A stretch of 64,000 nucleotides of DNA from Eubacterium sp. MSJ-21 (GCF_018918185.1 NZ_JAHLPZ010000002.1:372001-436000); one strand, 5' to 3'; shown: positions 52,083 to 61,545, counted from the stretch's first letter. Translations and numbers: made by a program. Notes: generated by a model not told the origin, from the letters alone.

Positions 52083-52926
52083 TTTGGTTCCTCCTTAGCT
52101 CATTGGCTATATCACTTATTTTTTTCAATCTATGATTGACTCCGGACTTTCCAATCGGCGGATTTAATTTCTTACCAAGCTCCACCAGACTCGTATCCGG
52201 CTCTTCCATACGCAGACTTGCGATCTCCCGCAAATGCTCTGGAAGGTATTTTAATCCTTTTGTCTGTTCAATATACGTGATGTCTTCCATCTGCTTGACA
52301 GCAGCACTTACGACCTTATTTAAGTTCGCCGTCTCACAATTCACACGTCGGTTAACGGAATTACGCATATCCTTTAAGATACGTATATTTTCCATATCCA
52401 TCAGGGACACATGTGCTCCCATGACATTTAGCAGATCGACAATCATCGATCCATCCTTGATGTAAACTACATAATATTTCTTGCGCTGGATCTGCTTCGG
52501 CTCAATCGAAAAATCACGAATCAATCTGGTCAGCATAACTGCTTGCTCCGCATGGTCGCAGACGATTTCAAAATGATATCCCTTCTCCGGATCAGTCAGA
52601 GATCCAGTTGCCAGAAATGCTCCGCGGATGAATGCCTGCTTACAACAACTCCGCTCAACCAGAATCGGATTCACGGACAAATAATCGCCATGATCTATAA
52701 GCTTCAGCATCTGTCTGCCATCTGGCGTATTGATATCTACACCCAAAAGCGTCGTCAGCTTCGTGATTTTCTCCTGCAAAATAGTGTTTTCCCCACGCAT
52801 CGTCCAGACACCATCCCGGTATTCACCGGACATTACAATCATGGCAGCAAGCTCTGCCATCCGGCAATGCCTGCCTGTACTGATATGGGAAAGCAGTTCC
52901 GCTTTCACCTTCGATGAAAACGACAT
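52072..52926 (-). CDS. whiA: Sporulation/cell-division regulator WhiA
   Basis: A 284-residue DNA-binding protein with a LAGLIDADG-like N-terminal domain lacking nuclease residues (FIRGAFLATGSLTDPEKGYH) and a C-terminal helix-turn-helix (PDTSLVELGKKLNPPIGKSG followed by VNHRLKKISDIANEL). In Firmicutes it affects cell division and chromosome segregation rather than sporulation directly. The rapZ-whiA-crh order is conserved from Bacillus, although yvcK is missing between rapZ and whiA here. Two bases behind rapZ. Confidence 0.96.
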   Translation of the reverse strand: MSFSSKVKAELLSHISTGRHCRMAELAAMIVMSGEYRDGVWTMRGENTILQEKITKLTTLLGVDINTPDGRQMLKLIDHGDYLSVNPILVERSCCKQAFIRGAFLATGSLTDPEKGYHFEIVCDHAEQAVMLTRLIRDFSIEPKQIQRKKYYVVYIKDGSMIVDLLNVMGAHVSLMDMENIRILKDMRNSVNRRVNCETANLNKVVSAAVKQMEDITYIEQTKGLKYLPEHLREIASLRMEEPDTSLVELGKKLNPPIGKSGVNHRLKKISDIANELRRNQNDQ

Positions 52927-52928
52927 AT

Positions 52929-53804
52929 CTATTCCCCTTTCACGATACGGTCTTTGCCGATATCTCTATGATACAGGCGTACCGTATATGGAAGCTTCTG
53001 TAATGTCTCGTACAATGCATTTGCCACTGTCACTGACCGATGCTTTCCTCCGGTGCATCCCACGGAAATGACTAACTGATTCTTACCCTCTTTCAGATAA
53101 TTCGGAATTAGGAATTCCAGCATATCTGTAAGTTTATCCATAAATGCAGTATATTCCTTACAATTTTTCACCATATCAGAAACGGGTTTATCATTTCCCG
53201 TCTGTGGCCGGAGCTCCGGAACATAATACGGATTCGGCAGGAATCGCACATCGAATACAAGATCAGAATCTCTTGGAATCCCATACTTAAACCCAAAGGA
53301 CATCACAGTCACGATAATATTGTTGTACTGTTTGCCCTCTACAAATATCTTCTCAATCTCTTGCTTTAACTCTCTTGTAAGCAGATTACTTGTATCAATA
53401 ATATAATCTGCACGCTGGCGCAAAAACTCAATCTTCTCGCGTTCCTTGACAATGCCTTCGTTGATTCTTCCATGCTTTGACAGCGGGTGTGCTCTTCGTG
53501 TCTCTTTATATCTTTTTACAAGCACCGGTTCATTTGCATCGAGGAAGAGAATTTCATACGTAAAGTTCCGTTTCTTCAAGGTTTCCAGACATACTGACAT
53601 CTCGCCAAGTGCCTGCCCGCTTCGGATATCCACACCGATTGCGACATTATCAACCTCCAGCTTATCATCATGCGCGATCTCTGCAAATTTTTCAATTAAC
53701 ATGACCGGAAGATTATCGACACAGAAGAATCCCATATCCTCTAACATCTTCAACACCGTTGATTTTCCCGCTCCGCTCATTCCTGTTACTATTACAAATC
53801 TCAT
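52929..53804 (-). CDS. rapZ: RNase adapter / nucleotide-binding protein RapZ (YvcJ)
   Basis: A 291-residue P-loop protein: Walker A GMSGAGKSTVLKMLEDMG at residues 8-25, Walker B-like region FTYEILFLDANEPVLVKRYK, and a conserved C-terminal domain with SFGFKYGIPRDSDLVFDVRF and SVGCTGGKHRSVTVANAL. In Bacillus YvcJ binds ATP/GTP and affects competence; the GlmZ-adapter role is known for Escherichia coli only. Coupled to murB through an ATGA overlap. Confidence 0.96.
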   Translation of the reverse strand: MRFVIVTGMSGAGKSTVLKMLEDMGFFCVDNLPVMLIEKFAEIAHDDKLEVDNVAIGVDIRSGQALGEMSVCLETLKKRNFTYEILFLDANEPVLVKRYKETRRAHPLSKHGRINEGIVKEREKIEFLRQRADYIIDTSNLLTRELKQEIEKIFVEGKQYNNIIVTVMSFGFKYGIPRDSDLVFDVRFLPNPYYVPELRPQTGNDKPVSDMVKNCKEYTAFMDKLTDMLEFLIPNYLKEGKNQLVISVGCTGGKHRSVTVANALYETLQKLPYTVRLYHRDIGKDRIVKGE

Positions 53805-54679
53805 GGAATAATTCTTACCTCCGGTTCTAACATCACACCGTACTTCTCATTCACAACTTCCTGCACATGCTGCATCACTGCCAGCACATCTGCACTACTC
53901 GCCTGTCCGGCATTTACAACAAAACCACAATGTTTCTCCGATACCATCGCCCCGCCAACACGAAATCCACGCAGTCCACTGTCATCAATCAGCTTCGCTG
54001 CAAAATACCCTTCCGGGCGTTTGAACGTCGAGCCTGCACTCGGATATTCCAGTGGCTGTTTGCTTCGTCTTGCCTCTGCCAGTTCATTCATCCGGTCAAG
54101 GATTGCTATCTTATCTCCAATTTCCAATGACAATCCGACTCCAACCACAATCTTATCTGCATCGATAATACTGTGCCGATAGGCAAACTCCATCTCGTCA
54201 ACCATATATTTACGTATCGTACCATCCGTAGACAATATCTCCACATACGATACGATGTCCTTCATCTCACCACCATAGGCACCGGCATTCATCACGATTG
54301 CACCACCGATACTTCCTGGTATGCCTGCAGCAAATTCCATGCCTGTAAGACCTGCCTCATATGCCAGATTCGCCACACGTGCCAGAATCGCTCCCGCCTG
54401 CGCATATACTTCTGTTCCATCTATCTGGATTTCACTCATGGCGCTTCCAATCTGGATAATCATGCCATCATATCCGGCATCTGTAAACAAGACATTGCTT
54501 CCATTTCCAAGCACGCAATAGGACAGCGCCTGTTCCCTACAATACGCGATCAGCATCTGTATCTCTTCCGTATTTTTCGGCATAGCAAAATACTTTGCTG
54601 CCCCACCAACGCGAAAAGTCGTGTGTTTGCACATCGGCTCCTGCTCCAATATTTTAATTTCTTCTATCTTCAAACTCAT
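53801..54679 (-). CDS. murB: UDP-N-acetylenolpyruvoylglucosamine reductase
   Basis: FAD- and NADPH-dependent second step of UDP-MurNAc synthesis, 292 residues. FAD domain signatures: HTTFRVGGAAKYFAMPKNTE, YCVLGNGSNVLFTDAGYDG and GIPGSIGGAIVMNAGAYGGE; the catalytic segment YPSAGSTFKRPEGYFAAKLI contains the active-site serine; the C-terminal glutamate is in MLEPEVRII. It is the type II form. GCGAGGACAGT precedes ATG 54679. First gene of murB-rapZ-whiA-crh, driven by a promoter that overlaps the terminator of the gene before. Confidence 0.97.
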   Translation of the reverse strand: MSLKIEEIKILEQEPMCKHTTFRVGGAAKYFAMPKNTEEIQMLIAYCREQALSYCVLGNGSNVLFTDAGYDGMIIQIGSAMSEIQIDGTEVYAQAGAILARVANLAYEAGLTGMEFAAGIPGSIGGAIVMNAGAYGGEMKDIVSYVEILSTDGTIRKYMVDEMEFAYRHSIIDADKIVVGVGLSLEIGDKIAILDRMNELAEARRSKQPLEYPSAGSTFKRPEGYFAAKLIDDSGLRGFRVGGAMVSEKHCGFVVNAGQASSADVLAVMQHVQEVVNEKYGVMLEPEVRIIP

Positions 54680-54700
54680 ACTGTCCTCGCAAAAAAAACA

Positions 54701-54741
54701 TAAAAAAGCCCATAAGCTCTGATTTATCATAACTTATGGGC
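54701..54741 (-). terminator. Glucokinase terminator
   Basis: GCCCATAAG / CTTATGGGC (54741-54733 with 54716-54708) with a 16-base loop, followed on the minus strand by TTTTTT. The murB promoter is embedded in this hairpin. Confidence 0.8.
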
Positions 54742-54754
54742 AAAATTTATTCAA
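54726..54754 (-). promoter_or_regulatory. murB operon promoter overlapping the glk terminator
   Basis: Minus strand TTGAAT (54754-54749), 17 bases, TATGAT (54731-54726). The spacer contains the ascending terminator arm and the -10 lies in its loop, so murB transcripts start past the first arm and do not form the terminator. Confidence 0.65.
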
Positions 54755-54821
54755 TGTGAAAATATATAGAAAAATCCTAAGGAAAACCGCTTCCCTTCGT
54801 CATTTTCACGATTAGGTTACA

Positions 54822-55763
54822 CTAATCATTCATAATTGCACAGGCTCCACCATACATACCTGCATCATTTCCAAGCGTTGCAAGTGTAAACTTTGTGTTC
54901 TTGCATGCATGGAATGCATATTCCTTGAAATACTTCTCTGTTGTATCTGTGATGATAGATCCAGCCTTAGACACACCACCGCCGATAACAAATACTTCCG
55001 GATCAACAACACATGCAATCTGCGCCAATGCTTTACCAAGGCATTTACCATGTCTGTCTACAATCTCTGCTGCAAGCTCATCACCCTGCTTTGCTGCATC
55101 AAATACTTCCTTTGCAGATACATACTGCACATTCCGAAGTGCAGATGGACGATCCGTTGTGTTAAGCAGTGTATTTGCCATTCTTACGATACCTGTTGCA
55201 GAAGTATACTGCTCCAGACAACCCTTTCTGCCGCAGCCGCAAACCTCTGTCTCATCATCATTCACCTGGATATGTCCGATCTCGCCGCCAGCACCATTCA
55301 CACCGGAAAGCATCTTTCCGTCTAAGATAATACCGCCGCCAACACCAGTTCCAAGTGTTACCATTACGATGTTGCTGAATCCTTTTCCTCCACCCTGCCA
55401 CATCTCGCCGAGCGCTGCCATGTTTGCATCATTACCAACCTTGACAGGAAGTCCGATGATCTTGGATAATTCATCGGCTGCATTAAAGATTCCCCATCCA
55501 AGGTTTACACAGCGAAGAACAGTTCCATCAGCCTTGACTGGTCCCGGAACGCCCATTCCGATACCCTTTATTTCGCTCTTTTGAATCTGCTTATCTGCAA
55601 GCTTATCCTCGATGGATGCCGCGATATCACCCAAGATATACTTTCCGCCTTCGTCAGTGCGTGTTGTGATCTCCCACTTATCAACCATCGTTCCTTCTGC
55701 TGTGAAAAGACCAATCTTAACTGTTGTTCCTCCAATATCTACACCAAATACATACTTTGCCAT
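54822..55763 (-). CDS. glk: ROK-family glucokinase
   Basis: Cytoplasmic ATP-dependent glucose kinase of the ROK family, 313 residues. ATP-binding DIGGTTVKIGLF at residues 9-20, substrate loop region GMGVPGPVKADGTVLRC, VGNDANMAALGEMWQGGG with the catalytic aspartate, GTGVGGGIILDGK, and the zinc-binding CGCGRKGCLEQY with the upstream GHIQVN histidine. This is the glucokinase branch as opposed to NagC-type repressors, since no helix-turn-helix is present. Located between hprK and murB and 26 bases behind hprK. Confidence 0.93.
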   Translation of the reverse strand: MAKYVFGVDIGGTTVKIGLFTAEGTMVDKWEITTRTDEGGKYILGDIAASIEDKLADKQIQKSEIKGIGMGVPGPVKADGTVLRCVNLGWGIFNAADELSKIIGLPVKVGNDANMAALGEMWQGGGKGFSNIVMVTLGTGVGGGIILDGKMLSGVNGAGGEIGHIQVNDDETEVCGCGRKGCLEQYTSATGIVRMANTLLNTTDRPSALRNVQYVSAKEVFDAAKQGDELAAEIVDRHGKCLGKALAQIACVVDPEVFVIGGGVSKAGSIITDTTEKYFKEYAFHACKNTKFTLATLGNDAGMYGGACAIMND

Positions 55764-55789
55764 GTTCCTCTATATCCTCCTTATTTCTC

Positions 55790-56740
55790 TTAGATATTAT
55801 GTGAATTCTTCGCTATATTCTGTGTTACACGGTTATACAATTCCTGTGCAGCATTATATCCCATCTTCTTCTGTCTGTGGTTGACAGCTGCCGCCTCTAC
55901 AATAACCGCAATATTTCGTCCTGGTCGGATTGGAATGGAATGACTGACGATTTTATTTCCTAGAATCTCTGTGTACTGGTCCTCCAATCCCAGGCGATCA
56001 TAATTTGCATCCTTATCCCACTCTTCCAGATTCACAATCAGATCAATGCTCTGCGTATGCTTGACACACTCTACACCGAACATACTCTTGACATCGATAA
56101 TTCCGATTCCTCGAAGTTCGATAAAATGCCGCGTAATATCCGGAGCCGTACCAATCAGTGTCTCATCCGAAACCTTCTTGATTTCTACGACATCATCCGA
56201 TACAAGACGATGTCCGCGCCGGATCATCTCCAGCGCTGCCTCACTCTTACCAAGACCGCTGTCTCCTGTGATCATAACACCCTCACCATATACATCCAGC
56301 AAAACCGCATGAATGGAAATACGTGGTGCAAGCTCCACATGCAGCCACTTTACAACCTCATGCACAAAGTCAGATGTTGTCTCCGAAGTATCTGTCAAAA
56401 TTGGGATTCCGCACCGCTTACCGGTCTCGATAATATAATCATATGGCTTGATATTCCGGCAGAAGATCAGACACGGAATCTTGAATGCAAATAGCTTTTC
56501 AAATATCTGAATATTCTCTTCCTCCGTATGCATATTTGAAATATACGCAAACTCGACATTTCCACATATTTGAATACGTGCTGAATCAAAATGTTCAAAA
56601 AATCCCGCCAGCTGAACTGCCGGACGGTTCATGTTTGGATCTTTAATCAATATATGATCAGTATCAATTTCAGGCGTATGATTGATCAGATTCATCTTTT
56701 GAATCAATTGTGTCACACTTACGCTATATTCTTCTTCCAT
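55790..56740 (-). CDS. hprK: HPr kinase/phosphorylase
   Basis: Bifunctional enzyme that phosphorylates Ser46 of HPr and Crh when glycolytic intermediates are high and reverses it with phosphate. 316 residues. N-terminal MurF-like domain; P-loop VMITGDSGLGKSEAALEMI (about residues 155-173); the HprK capping/catalytic segment RGHRLVSDDVVEI; the signature RGIGIIDVKSMFGV. ATG 56740 follows AAGAGGGC. Next to glucokinase and 3.7 kb upstream of the Crh-like gene, so the kinase and one of its substrates are encoded together. Confidence 0.97.
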   Translation of the reverse strand: MEEEYSVSVTQLIQKMNLINHTPEIDTDHILIKDPNMNRPAVQLAGFFEHFDSARIQICGNVEFAYISNMHTEEENIQIFEKLFAFKIPCLIFCRNIKPYDYIIETGKRCGIPILTDTSETTSDFVHEVVKWLHVELAPRISIHAVLLDVYGEGVMITGDSGLGKSEAALEMIRRGHRLVSDDVVEIKKVSDETLIGTAPDITRHFIELRGIGIIDVKSMFGVECVKHTQSIDLIVNLEEWDKDANYDRLGLEDQYTEILGNKIVSHSIPIRPGRNIAVIVEAAAVNHRQKKMGYNAAQELYNRVTQNIAKNSHNI

Positions 56741-56767
56741 GCCCTCTTACGTCTCCTTACTTATTTT

Positions 56768-56799
56768 GAAAAAATGGGCTGTCGCAGACGCAACAGCCC
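56768..56799 (-). terminator. spoVG terminator
   Basis: GGGCTGT / ACAGCCC with inner GC pairs on the minus strand, then TTTTTT. It lies only 28 bases before hprK and no separate hprK promoter is visible, so read-through is likely. Confidence 0.85.
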
Positions 56800-56808
56800 T
56801 TTGCTATT

Positions 56809-57084
56809 TTACTCTTCATCCTCAGACTCAGACGCTACTTCCTGATACTTCTCAAGAATGAGACTCTGGATTCGGTCTCTAGTCTCAGAATTAATCGGAT
56901 GTGCGATATCCCGATATTCACCATCCGACGCCTTTCGACTCGGCATCGCAATAAACAGTCCCTTCTCTCCTTCAATTACCTTGATGTCATGCACTACAAA
57001 TACATCATCAATCGTAATCGAAACAACTGCGCGCATCTTACCTTCTTTTGTAACCTTACGTACCCTTACATCTGTGATTTGCAT
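56809..57084 (-). CDS. spoVG: Septation regulator / RNA-binding protein SpoVG
   Basis: A 91-residue protein of standard fold: [20 protein letters not shown], then [20 protein letters not shown] and [20 protein letters not shown]. SpoVG proteins bind nucleic acid and affect septation and global gene expression. GGGGGACTAAT precedes ATG 57084. It follows glgD by 35 bases, leaving little room for the SigH promoter known from Bacillus; I see none. Confidence 0.96.
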   Translation of the reverse strand: MQITDVRVRKVTKEGKMRAVVSITIDDVFVVHDIKVIEGEKGLFIAMPSRKASDGEYRDIAHPINSETRDRIQSLILEKYQEVASESEDEE

Positions 57085-57119
57085 ATTAGTCCCCCTTTTA
57101 CGCAACTCTTTTTGTGAAA

Positions 57120-58244
57120 TTATAATGCGTATCTAAAATTCTTCTCAACGATGACCTTAATCTCGTTTGGATCACCGGTATGTACTGTATTTGCGCGAAG
57201 TGTATCACGGCTCTCCACGATACAATTCTCGATATAACAGTTATCTCCGATATGTACATCATTCAGAATAATAGAATTCTTGATGACACAGTTATTACCG
57301 ATATAAACTTTTTTGAAAAGAACGGAATCTTCTACCGTACCATTGATAATGCTTCCGCTTGCAATCAAGCTGTTGCTGACAACTGCATCCCCGTTGTATT
57401 TTGCTGGTGGTAAATCCTCTACCTTTGAATATACATCCGGATGCTGGCGGAAGAAGTAATCACGAATATCTTTCTTCAGGAAGTCCATGTTGGTCTTGAA
57501 GTAAGAATCGATTGTACCGATATTTCTCCAATAAGAATCCAGTTTATATGCATAAATCTTCTTTACGTTCTTATAACGAACAAGAATATCGTTTACAAAA
57601 TCGCTTCTGCCTTCTGCGGCACATGCCTCCAGCAATTCAATCAACTGACGTCGTCTTACAACATAGACACCGATGGATGCTGTATTAGTCTCTGCCACGA
57701 TTGGCTTCTCCTCGAAGCTGATTACACGATTATCATCTGCAAGCTTAACAACGCCGAAACGATTGATATCATCTTCGCCCGGCTGGATATCCTTACATAC
57801 AACTGTAATATCCGCACCTGTTGCAATATGTTCCTCCAGTACTTTGTTGTAATCCAGCTTGTACACTGCATCACCACTGGCGATAACCACATATGGCTCA
57901 TGCGCAGATTTCAGGAAATTGATATTCTGATACAGCGCATCTGCAGTTCCCTTATACCAATAGCTGTTTGTCGCTGTGATCGTTGGTGTAAACAGGTAAA
58001 GTCCTCCCTGCTTTCTACCGAAATCCCACCACTTGGAGGAATTCAAATGCTCGTTCAAAGAACGTGAATTATACTGTGTATAAACAGCTACCTTCTGGAT
58101 ATGAGAGTTTGTCATGTTGGAAAGTGTGAAATCAATTGCGCGATAGCTTCCCACGATCGGCATAGCTGCAACCGCTCTCTTCGCGGACAACTCTCCCATT
58201 CTGCTGCTATTTCCACCTGCTAAAATAATACCGATTGCTCTCAT
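57120..58244 (-). CDS. glgD: Glucose-1-phosphate adenylyltransferase regulatory subunit GlgD
   Basis: Paralogue of GlgC that forms the heterotetrameric ADP-glucose pyrophosphorylase of Firmicutes. 374 residues. The N-terminal nucleotide loop reads [18 protein letters not shown], changed from the catalytic GGxGxRL pattern, as expected for the non-catalytic subunit. A left-handed beta-helix at the C-terminus shows hexapeptide repeats ([20 protein letters not shown]). ATG 58244 follows AGGTGAG, two bases after the glgC stop codon; a GTG at 58253 is less likely. Confidence 0.94.
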   Translation of the reverse strand: MRAIGIILAGGNSSRMGELSAKRAVAAMPIVGSYRAIDFTLSNMTNSHIQKVAVYTQYNSRSLNEHLNSSKWWDFGRKQGGLYLFTPTITATNSYWYKGTADALYQNINFLKSAHEPYVVIASGDAVYKLDYNKVLEEHIATGADITVVCKDIQPGEDDINRFGVVKLADDNRVISFEEKPIVAETNTASIGVYVVRRRQLIELLEACAAEGRSDFVNDILVRYKNVKKIYAYKLDSYWRNIGTIDSYFKTNMDFLKKDIRDYFFRQHPDVYSKVEDLPPAKYNGDAVVSNSLIASGSIINGTVEDSVLFKKVYIGNNCVIKNSIILNDVHIGDNCYIENCIVESRDTLRANTVHTGDPNEIKVIVEKNFRYAL

Positions 58245-58245
58245 T

Positions 58246-59514
58246 CTACTCACCTGCCTTTATAATACTGGATCCACTCTTTAACAATCCATCCGGATAT
58301 TCGTCAATGGTTGTCTCACCAGAGATGGCAACATTTTTACCAATTTTAACGCCTGCCGGAATCACGGAATTCTCTCCGATTGTTACAAGACCGAATGAGT
58401 AGATATGTGGTGCAAGCTCATTTGGAACTTCCTCGCCGACACCAAGTTCCGCGTTGTCTCCAATATGAACTCCCTCTGCGATAATTGCCTTGTCCATAAC
58501 AACACCGTCACCAATCACTGCACCATTCATAATGATGGAATTCTTGATAACTGCGCCCTTTCCAATCGTAACGCCGGAACCGATAACGGAATGCTGTACA
58601 GTACCGTAAACCTCCGTTGCCTCACCAACGATACTCTCTGTCACAGATCCTTCCGGATCAATGTACTGTGGTGGAAGCTGATCACTCTTTGTGTAGATTC
58701 TCCAGAACTCCTCGTAGAGGTTGAACTCCGGAATGATATCTACGAGTTCCATATTTGCTTCCCAGTAAGAACCAAGTGTTCCCACATCCTTCCAATATCC
58801 CTTGTACTCGTAAGCACAAATCTTACTTCCGCGCTCATGGCAATATGGAATGATATGCTTACCAAAGTCACAGGATGGCTGATCCTTCAGTGCTGTCAAA
58901 GCTTCACGAAGCAGTTTCCAGTTGAATATGTAAATACCCATAGATGCTTTATTGCTGCGTGGATGCTCCGGTTTTTCCTCAAACTCCTGAATACATCCGG
59001 TATCGTCTGTAATAACAACACCGAAACGGCTTGCTTCCTCTATTGGTACCTGATAGGTTGCCAATGTAATATCGGCCTTGCTTGTCTTGTGATAGTCAAG
59101 CATTGCCTCATAATCCATCTTATAGATATGATCTCCAGAAAGGATCAGTACATAGTCTGGATTGTAGTAGTCAATATACTCAAGATTCTGATAGATTGCG
59201 TTCGCAGTACCTGTATACCACTGGCTGTTTGCACTCTTCTCGTATGGAGGAAGCACAGTTACACCACCGATGCTTCGATCCAGATCCCACGGGATACCGA
59301 TACCGATGTGCTGATTAAGCCGGAGTGGTCTATACTGTGTCAACACGCCGACAGTATCAACCCCCGAATTAATACAGTTGCTGAGTGGGAAATCAATAAT
59401 CTTATATTTTCCACCAAATGCAACCGCCGGCTTAGCAAGCTTGGAAGTCAAAACACCCAGACGACTTCCCTGTCCGCCTGCTAAAAGCATAGCTATCATT
59501 TCTTTTTTAATCAT
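58246..59514 (-). CDS. glgC: Glucose-1-phosphate adenylyltransferase catalytic subunit GlgC
   Basis: Makes ADP-glucose for glycogen synthesis. 422 residues: [61 protein letters not shown] (catalytic Asp), [20 protein letters not shown] and the C-terminal hexapeptide helix. ATG 59514 follows AGGGGTGACATT. Glycogen synthase and branching enzyme are not in the window. The promoter carries an AT-rich dyad in place of a good -35, suggesting regulation. Confidence 0.96.
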   Translation of the reverse strand: MIKKEMIAMLLAGGQGSRLGVLTSKLAKPAVAFGGKYKIIDFPLSNCINSGVDTVGVLTQYRPLRLNQHIGIGIPWDLDRSIGGVTVLPPYEKSANSQWYTGTANAIYQNLEYIDYYNPDYVLILSGDHIYKMDYEAMLDYHKTSKADITLATYQVPIEEASRFGVVITDDTGCIQEFEEKPEHPRSNKASMGIYIFNWKLLREALTALKDQPSCDFGKHIIPYCHERGSKICAYEYKGYWKDVGTLGSYWEANMELVDIIPEFNLYEEFWRIYTKSDQLPPQYIDPEGSVTESIVGEATEVYGTVQHSVIGSGVTIGKGAVIKNSIIMNGAVIGDGVVMDKAIIAEGVHIGDNAELGVGEEVPNELAPHIYSFGLVTIGENSVIPAGVKIGKNVAISGETTIDEYPDGLLKSGSSIIKAGE

Positions 59515-59545
59515 AATGTCACCCCTTTTAGCATAATATGTTTGT

Positions 59546-59584
59546 ATTATAGCATTAAACCTAAAAAAGTGAAACACTTTTAGG
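59546..59584 (-). promoter_or_regulatory. glgCD promoter with overlapping dyad
   Basis: Extended -10 TGCTATAAT (TATAAT at 59551-59546) on the minus strand without a consensus -35. The -35 zone is occupied by CCTAAAA-AA-GTG-AAA-CAC-TTTTAGG (59560-59584, plus-strand order), an interrupted inverted repeat that could be an activator or repressor site. Confidence 0.5.
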
Positions 59585-59651
59585 CAATTTTTATAATTTT
59601 TTCTTCAAAAAGCTCAATCGAATGGTAAATAATACTAAATTTTACATATTT

Positions 59652-60017
59652 TTACACATTCATTGTCTCTGCTACATTCTTCATTGTCTTTAAAAACGGT
59701 AAAAAATCCACCTCCAGAGACGCTGCAAGCTTGATATCATCCTTTTCCTGCAACACTTTACCCAAGCGTCCAACCGCGGACGCCATTTTGGCTTTATCTA
59801 TTTTTTGTTCCTTCTCGTTGATCAGATTTTCGCAATTATTGAAGACTTCAATCTCCCAATTGATTCCCTGAATCACCAGATTGAACAACTCATCCGTATC
59901 GGTTTGCCGATTATGTCTGAGCTCTGTAATCAGTGTTTCCGTTCCCGGAATGATATTTGCACTGTAGTTATAAAGTTCTTTCAGTAATTCCTGTTGTGCA
60001 GATATTTTATCACTCAT
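59652..60017 (-). CDS. Hypothetical helical protein
   Basis: A 121-residue protein, mainly helical and acidic (AQQELLKELYNYSANIIPGT; NLVIQGINWEIEVFNNCENL; KMASAVGRLGKVLQEKDDIK; ending DFLPFLKTMKNVAETMNV). No family, signal or membrane segment is recognised. GGAGGAGATTTTGT precedes the ATG. It follows the SPFH gene by 17 bases and so is the third gene of the nfeD operon. It could be a soluble partner of the SPFH assembly, or unrelated. Confidence 0.72.
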   Translation of the reverse strand: MSDKISAQQELLKELYNYSANIIPGTETLITELRHNRQTDTDELFNLVIQGINWEIEVFNNCENLINEKEQKIDKAKMASAVGRLGKVLQEKDDIKLAASLEVDFLPFLKTMKNVAETMNV

Positions 60018-60034
60018 ACAAAATCTCCTCCTGC

Positions 60035-60973
60035 CTATGACTCTTTGTCTTTGGTTACGATTTCCGTCAGGGAAGATGCAAGTCCCGCAATGCCGGAAAT
60101 CTCACTCGGAATAATCAGCTTCGTAGCCTTTCCATCTGCTGCCTTGGCAAAAGCTTCAAGGCTCTTCAATGTAAGAACTGCCTGATCCGGTGCAGCCTCG
60201 TTTAAGAACTTGATACCATCTGCATTCGCCTGCTGTACTTTAAGAATTGCTTCTGCCTCACCTTCTGCACGGCGGATCGTTGCTTCCTTTGTTGCCTCAG
60301 CACGGAGAATTGCTGACTGCTTTTCTGCCTCTGCGGAAAGAATCAAAGACTCTTTTTGTCCTTCTGCACGAAGAATTGCTGACTTCTTCTCACCTTCTGC
60401 AATCAGAATCTGCTCTCGTCTCTCACGCTCTGCCTTCATCTGTTTCTCCATCGCATCCTGAATGGCTGCCGGTGGAATGATGTTTTTCAGCTCGACACGA
60501 TTTACCTTGATTCCCCATGGATCTGTCGCCTCATCCAAAGTCGCACGCATCTTTGTGTTGATCGTCTCTCTCGATGTCAGAGTCTGGTCAAGCTCCAACT
60601 CACCAATGATATTTCGAAGTGTTGTCGCTGTCAGATTCTCGATCGCCATAATCGGCTTTTCTACACCATATGCAAACAGCTTTGGATCTGTAATCTGGAA
60701 GAATACGACCGTATCAATCCGCATCGTAACGTTATCTTTTGTGATTACCGGCTGTGGTGCAAAGTCAACAACCTGTTCCTTCATGGATATGCGATGTGCC
60801 ACCTTGTCAATCAAAGGTGTCTTTAAATGAAGGCCTGCTGACCATGTCGTATTGTAAGTCCCCAGACGCTCAATAACATATGCATGCGCCTGTGGTACAA
60901 CACGTATAGAACTGCAAATCACTACAACAACCAAAATTACAAGAAAAATACCTAATATCTGTGCTCCATTCAT
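60035..60973 (-). CDS. SPFH/Band 7 (stomatin-like, QmcA-type) membrane protein
   Basis: A 312-residue protein with one N-terminal membrane segment (ILGIFLVILVVVVICSS), the SPFH domain (about 25-190; VPQAHAYVIERLGTYNTTWS, MRIDTVVFFQITDPKLFAYG, DPWGIKVNRVELKNIIPP) and a long charged helix with repeated AEGE/AEA units (EKKSAILRAEGQKESLILSA). Such proteins form ring or cage oligomers in functional membrane domains. Its gene is 41 bases behind nfeD, the usual partner of prokaryotic stomatins. Confidence 0.94.
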   Translation of the reverse strand: MNGAQILGIFLVILVVVVICSSIRVVPQAHAYVIERLGTYNTTWSAGLHLKTPLIDKVAHRISMKEQVVDFAPQPVITKDNVTMRIDTVVFFQITDPKLFAYGVEKPIMAIENLTATTLRNIIGELELDQTLTSRETINTKMRATLDEATDPWGIKVNRVELKNIIPPAAIQDAMEKQMKAERERREQILIAEGEKKSAILRAEGQKESLILSAEAEKQSAILRAEATKEATIRRAEGEAEAILKVQQANADGIKFLNEAAPDQAVLTLKSLEAFAKAADGKATKLIIPSEISGIAGLASSLTEIVTKDKES

Positions 60974-61014
60974 CTTTCTGCCTCCCTTTTTTCAATCAAT
61001 TCTTCTATACTATC

Positions 61015-61449
61015 CTATGCCTGCGTGCTCTTCGTCACGATGAGCTTCACGCCGTCGATGCTCTGCACGAGAACCTTCTCTCCCGCAGCAATCTTCGAAT
61101 CATCTGCGGAACGTGCAGACCATTCCATGCCCGAAAGCTTCACAACACCCTGTGCCTCCAGATTGTTGATCTCCTGCTTGACGATTCCTTCTTTTCCAAT
61201 CAGACTGTCAACATTCGTCTTCTCCACATTCTTCATCAGATGCTTCGCCGCAAATGGCCGGGTAAACACAAAAAGCAACGTCGACACAACCGCAAACACA
61301 AGAAGCTGCACCAGCCAGTGTGCACCGGTCAGCGAGATCAGTCCTGCCACAAATGCACCGCCTGCGAACCATATGGACGTAAGTCCGAGTGTAATGATCT
61401 CAACCACGATCAGTATCACAGTTATAATCAGCCATATTGTTAAACCCAT
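61015..61449 (-). CDS. NfeD-like membrane protein
   Basis: The short (NfeD1b) form, 144 residues: three or four membrane segments (LIITVILIVVEIITLGL; WFAGGAFVAGLISLTGA; LVQLLVFAVVSTLLFVF), then a C-terminal OB-fold domain (DSLIGKEGIVKQEINNLEAQ; GEKVLVQSIDGVKLIVT). AGGAGGAGG precedes the ATG. Forms a standard pair with the stomatin-like gene downstream; together they are thought to organise membrane proteins. No protease domain is present. Confidence 0.92.
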   Translation of the reverse strand: MGLTIWLIITVILIVVEIITLGLTSIWFAGGAFVAGLISLTGAHWLVQLLVFAVVSTLLFVFTRPFAAKHLMKNVEKTNVDSLIGKEGIVKQEINNLEAQGVVKLSGMEWSARSADDSKIAAGEKVLVQSIDGVKLIVTKSTQA

Positions 61450-61545
61450 AGTAACCTCCTCCTGTTATTTTTCAGCAAAATACACATCTCCTATGCATTC
61501 CGCTCCGTCTTTTTTATTTTATCACACCGCGCATAAATCTTCCAC

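Noticed and set aside
56740-56800. Separate hprK promoter inside the spoVG terminator, as seen for murB
   Set aside because: Hexamers at suitable spacing do not resemble -35 and -10 elements here, so I do not call one.
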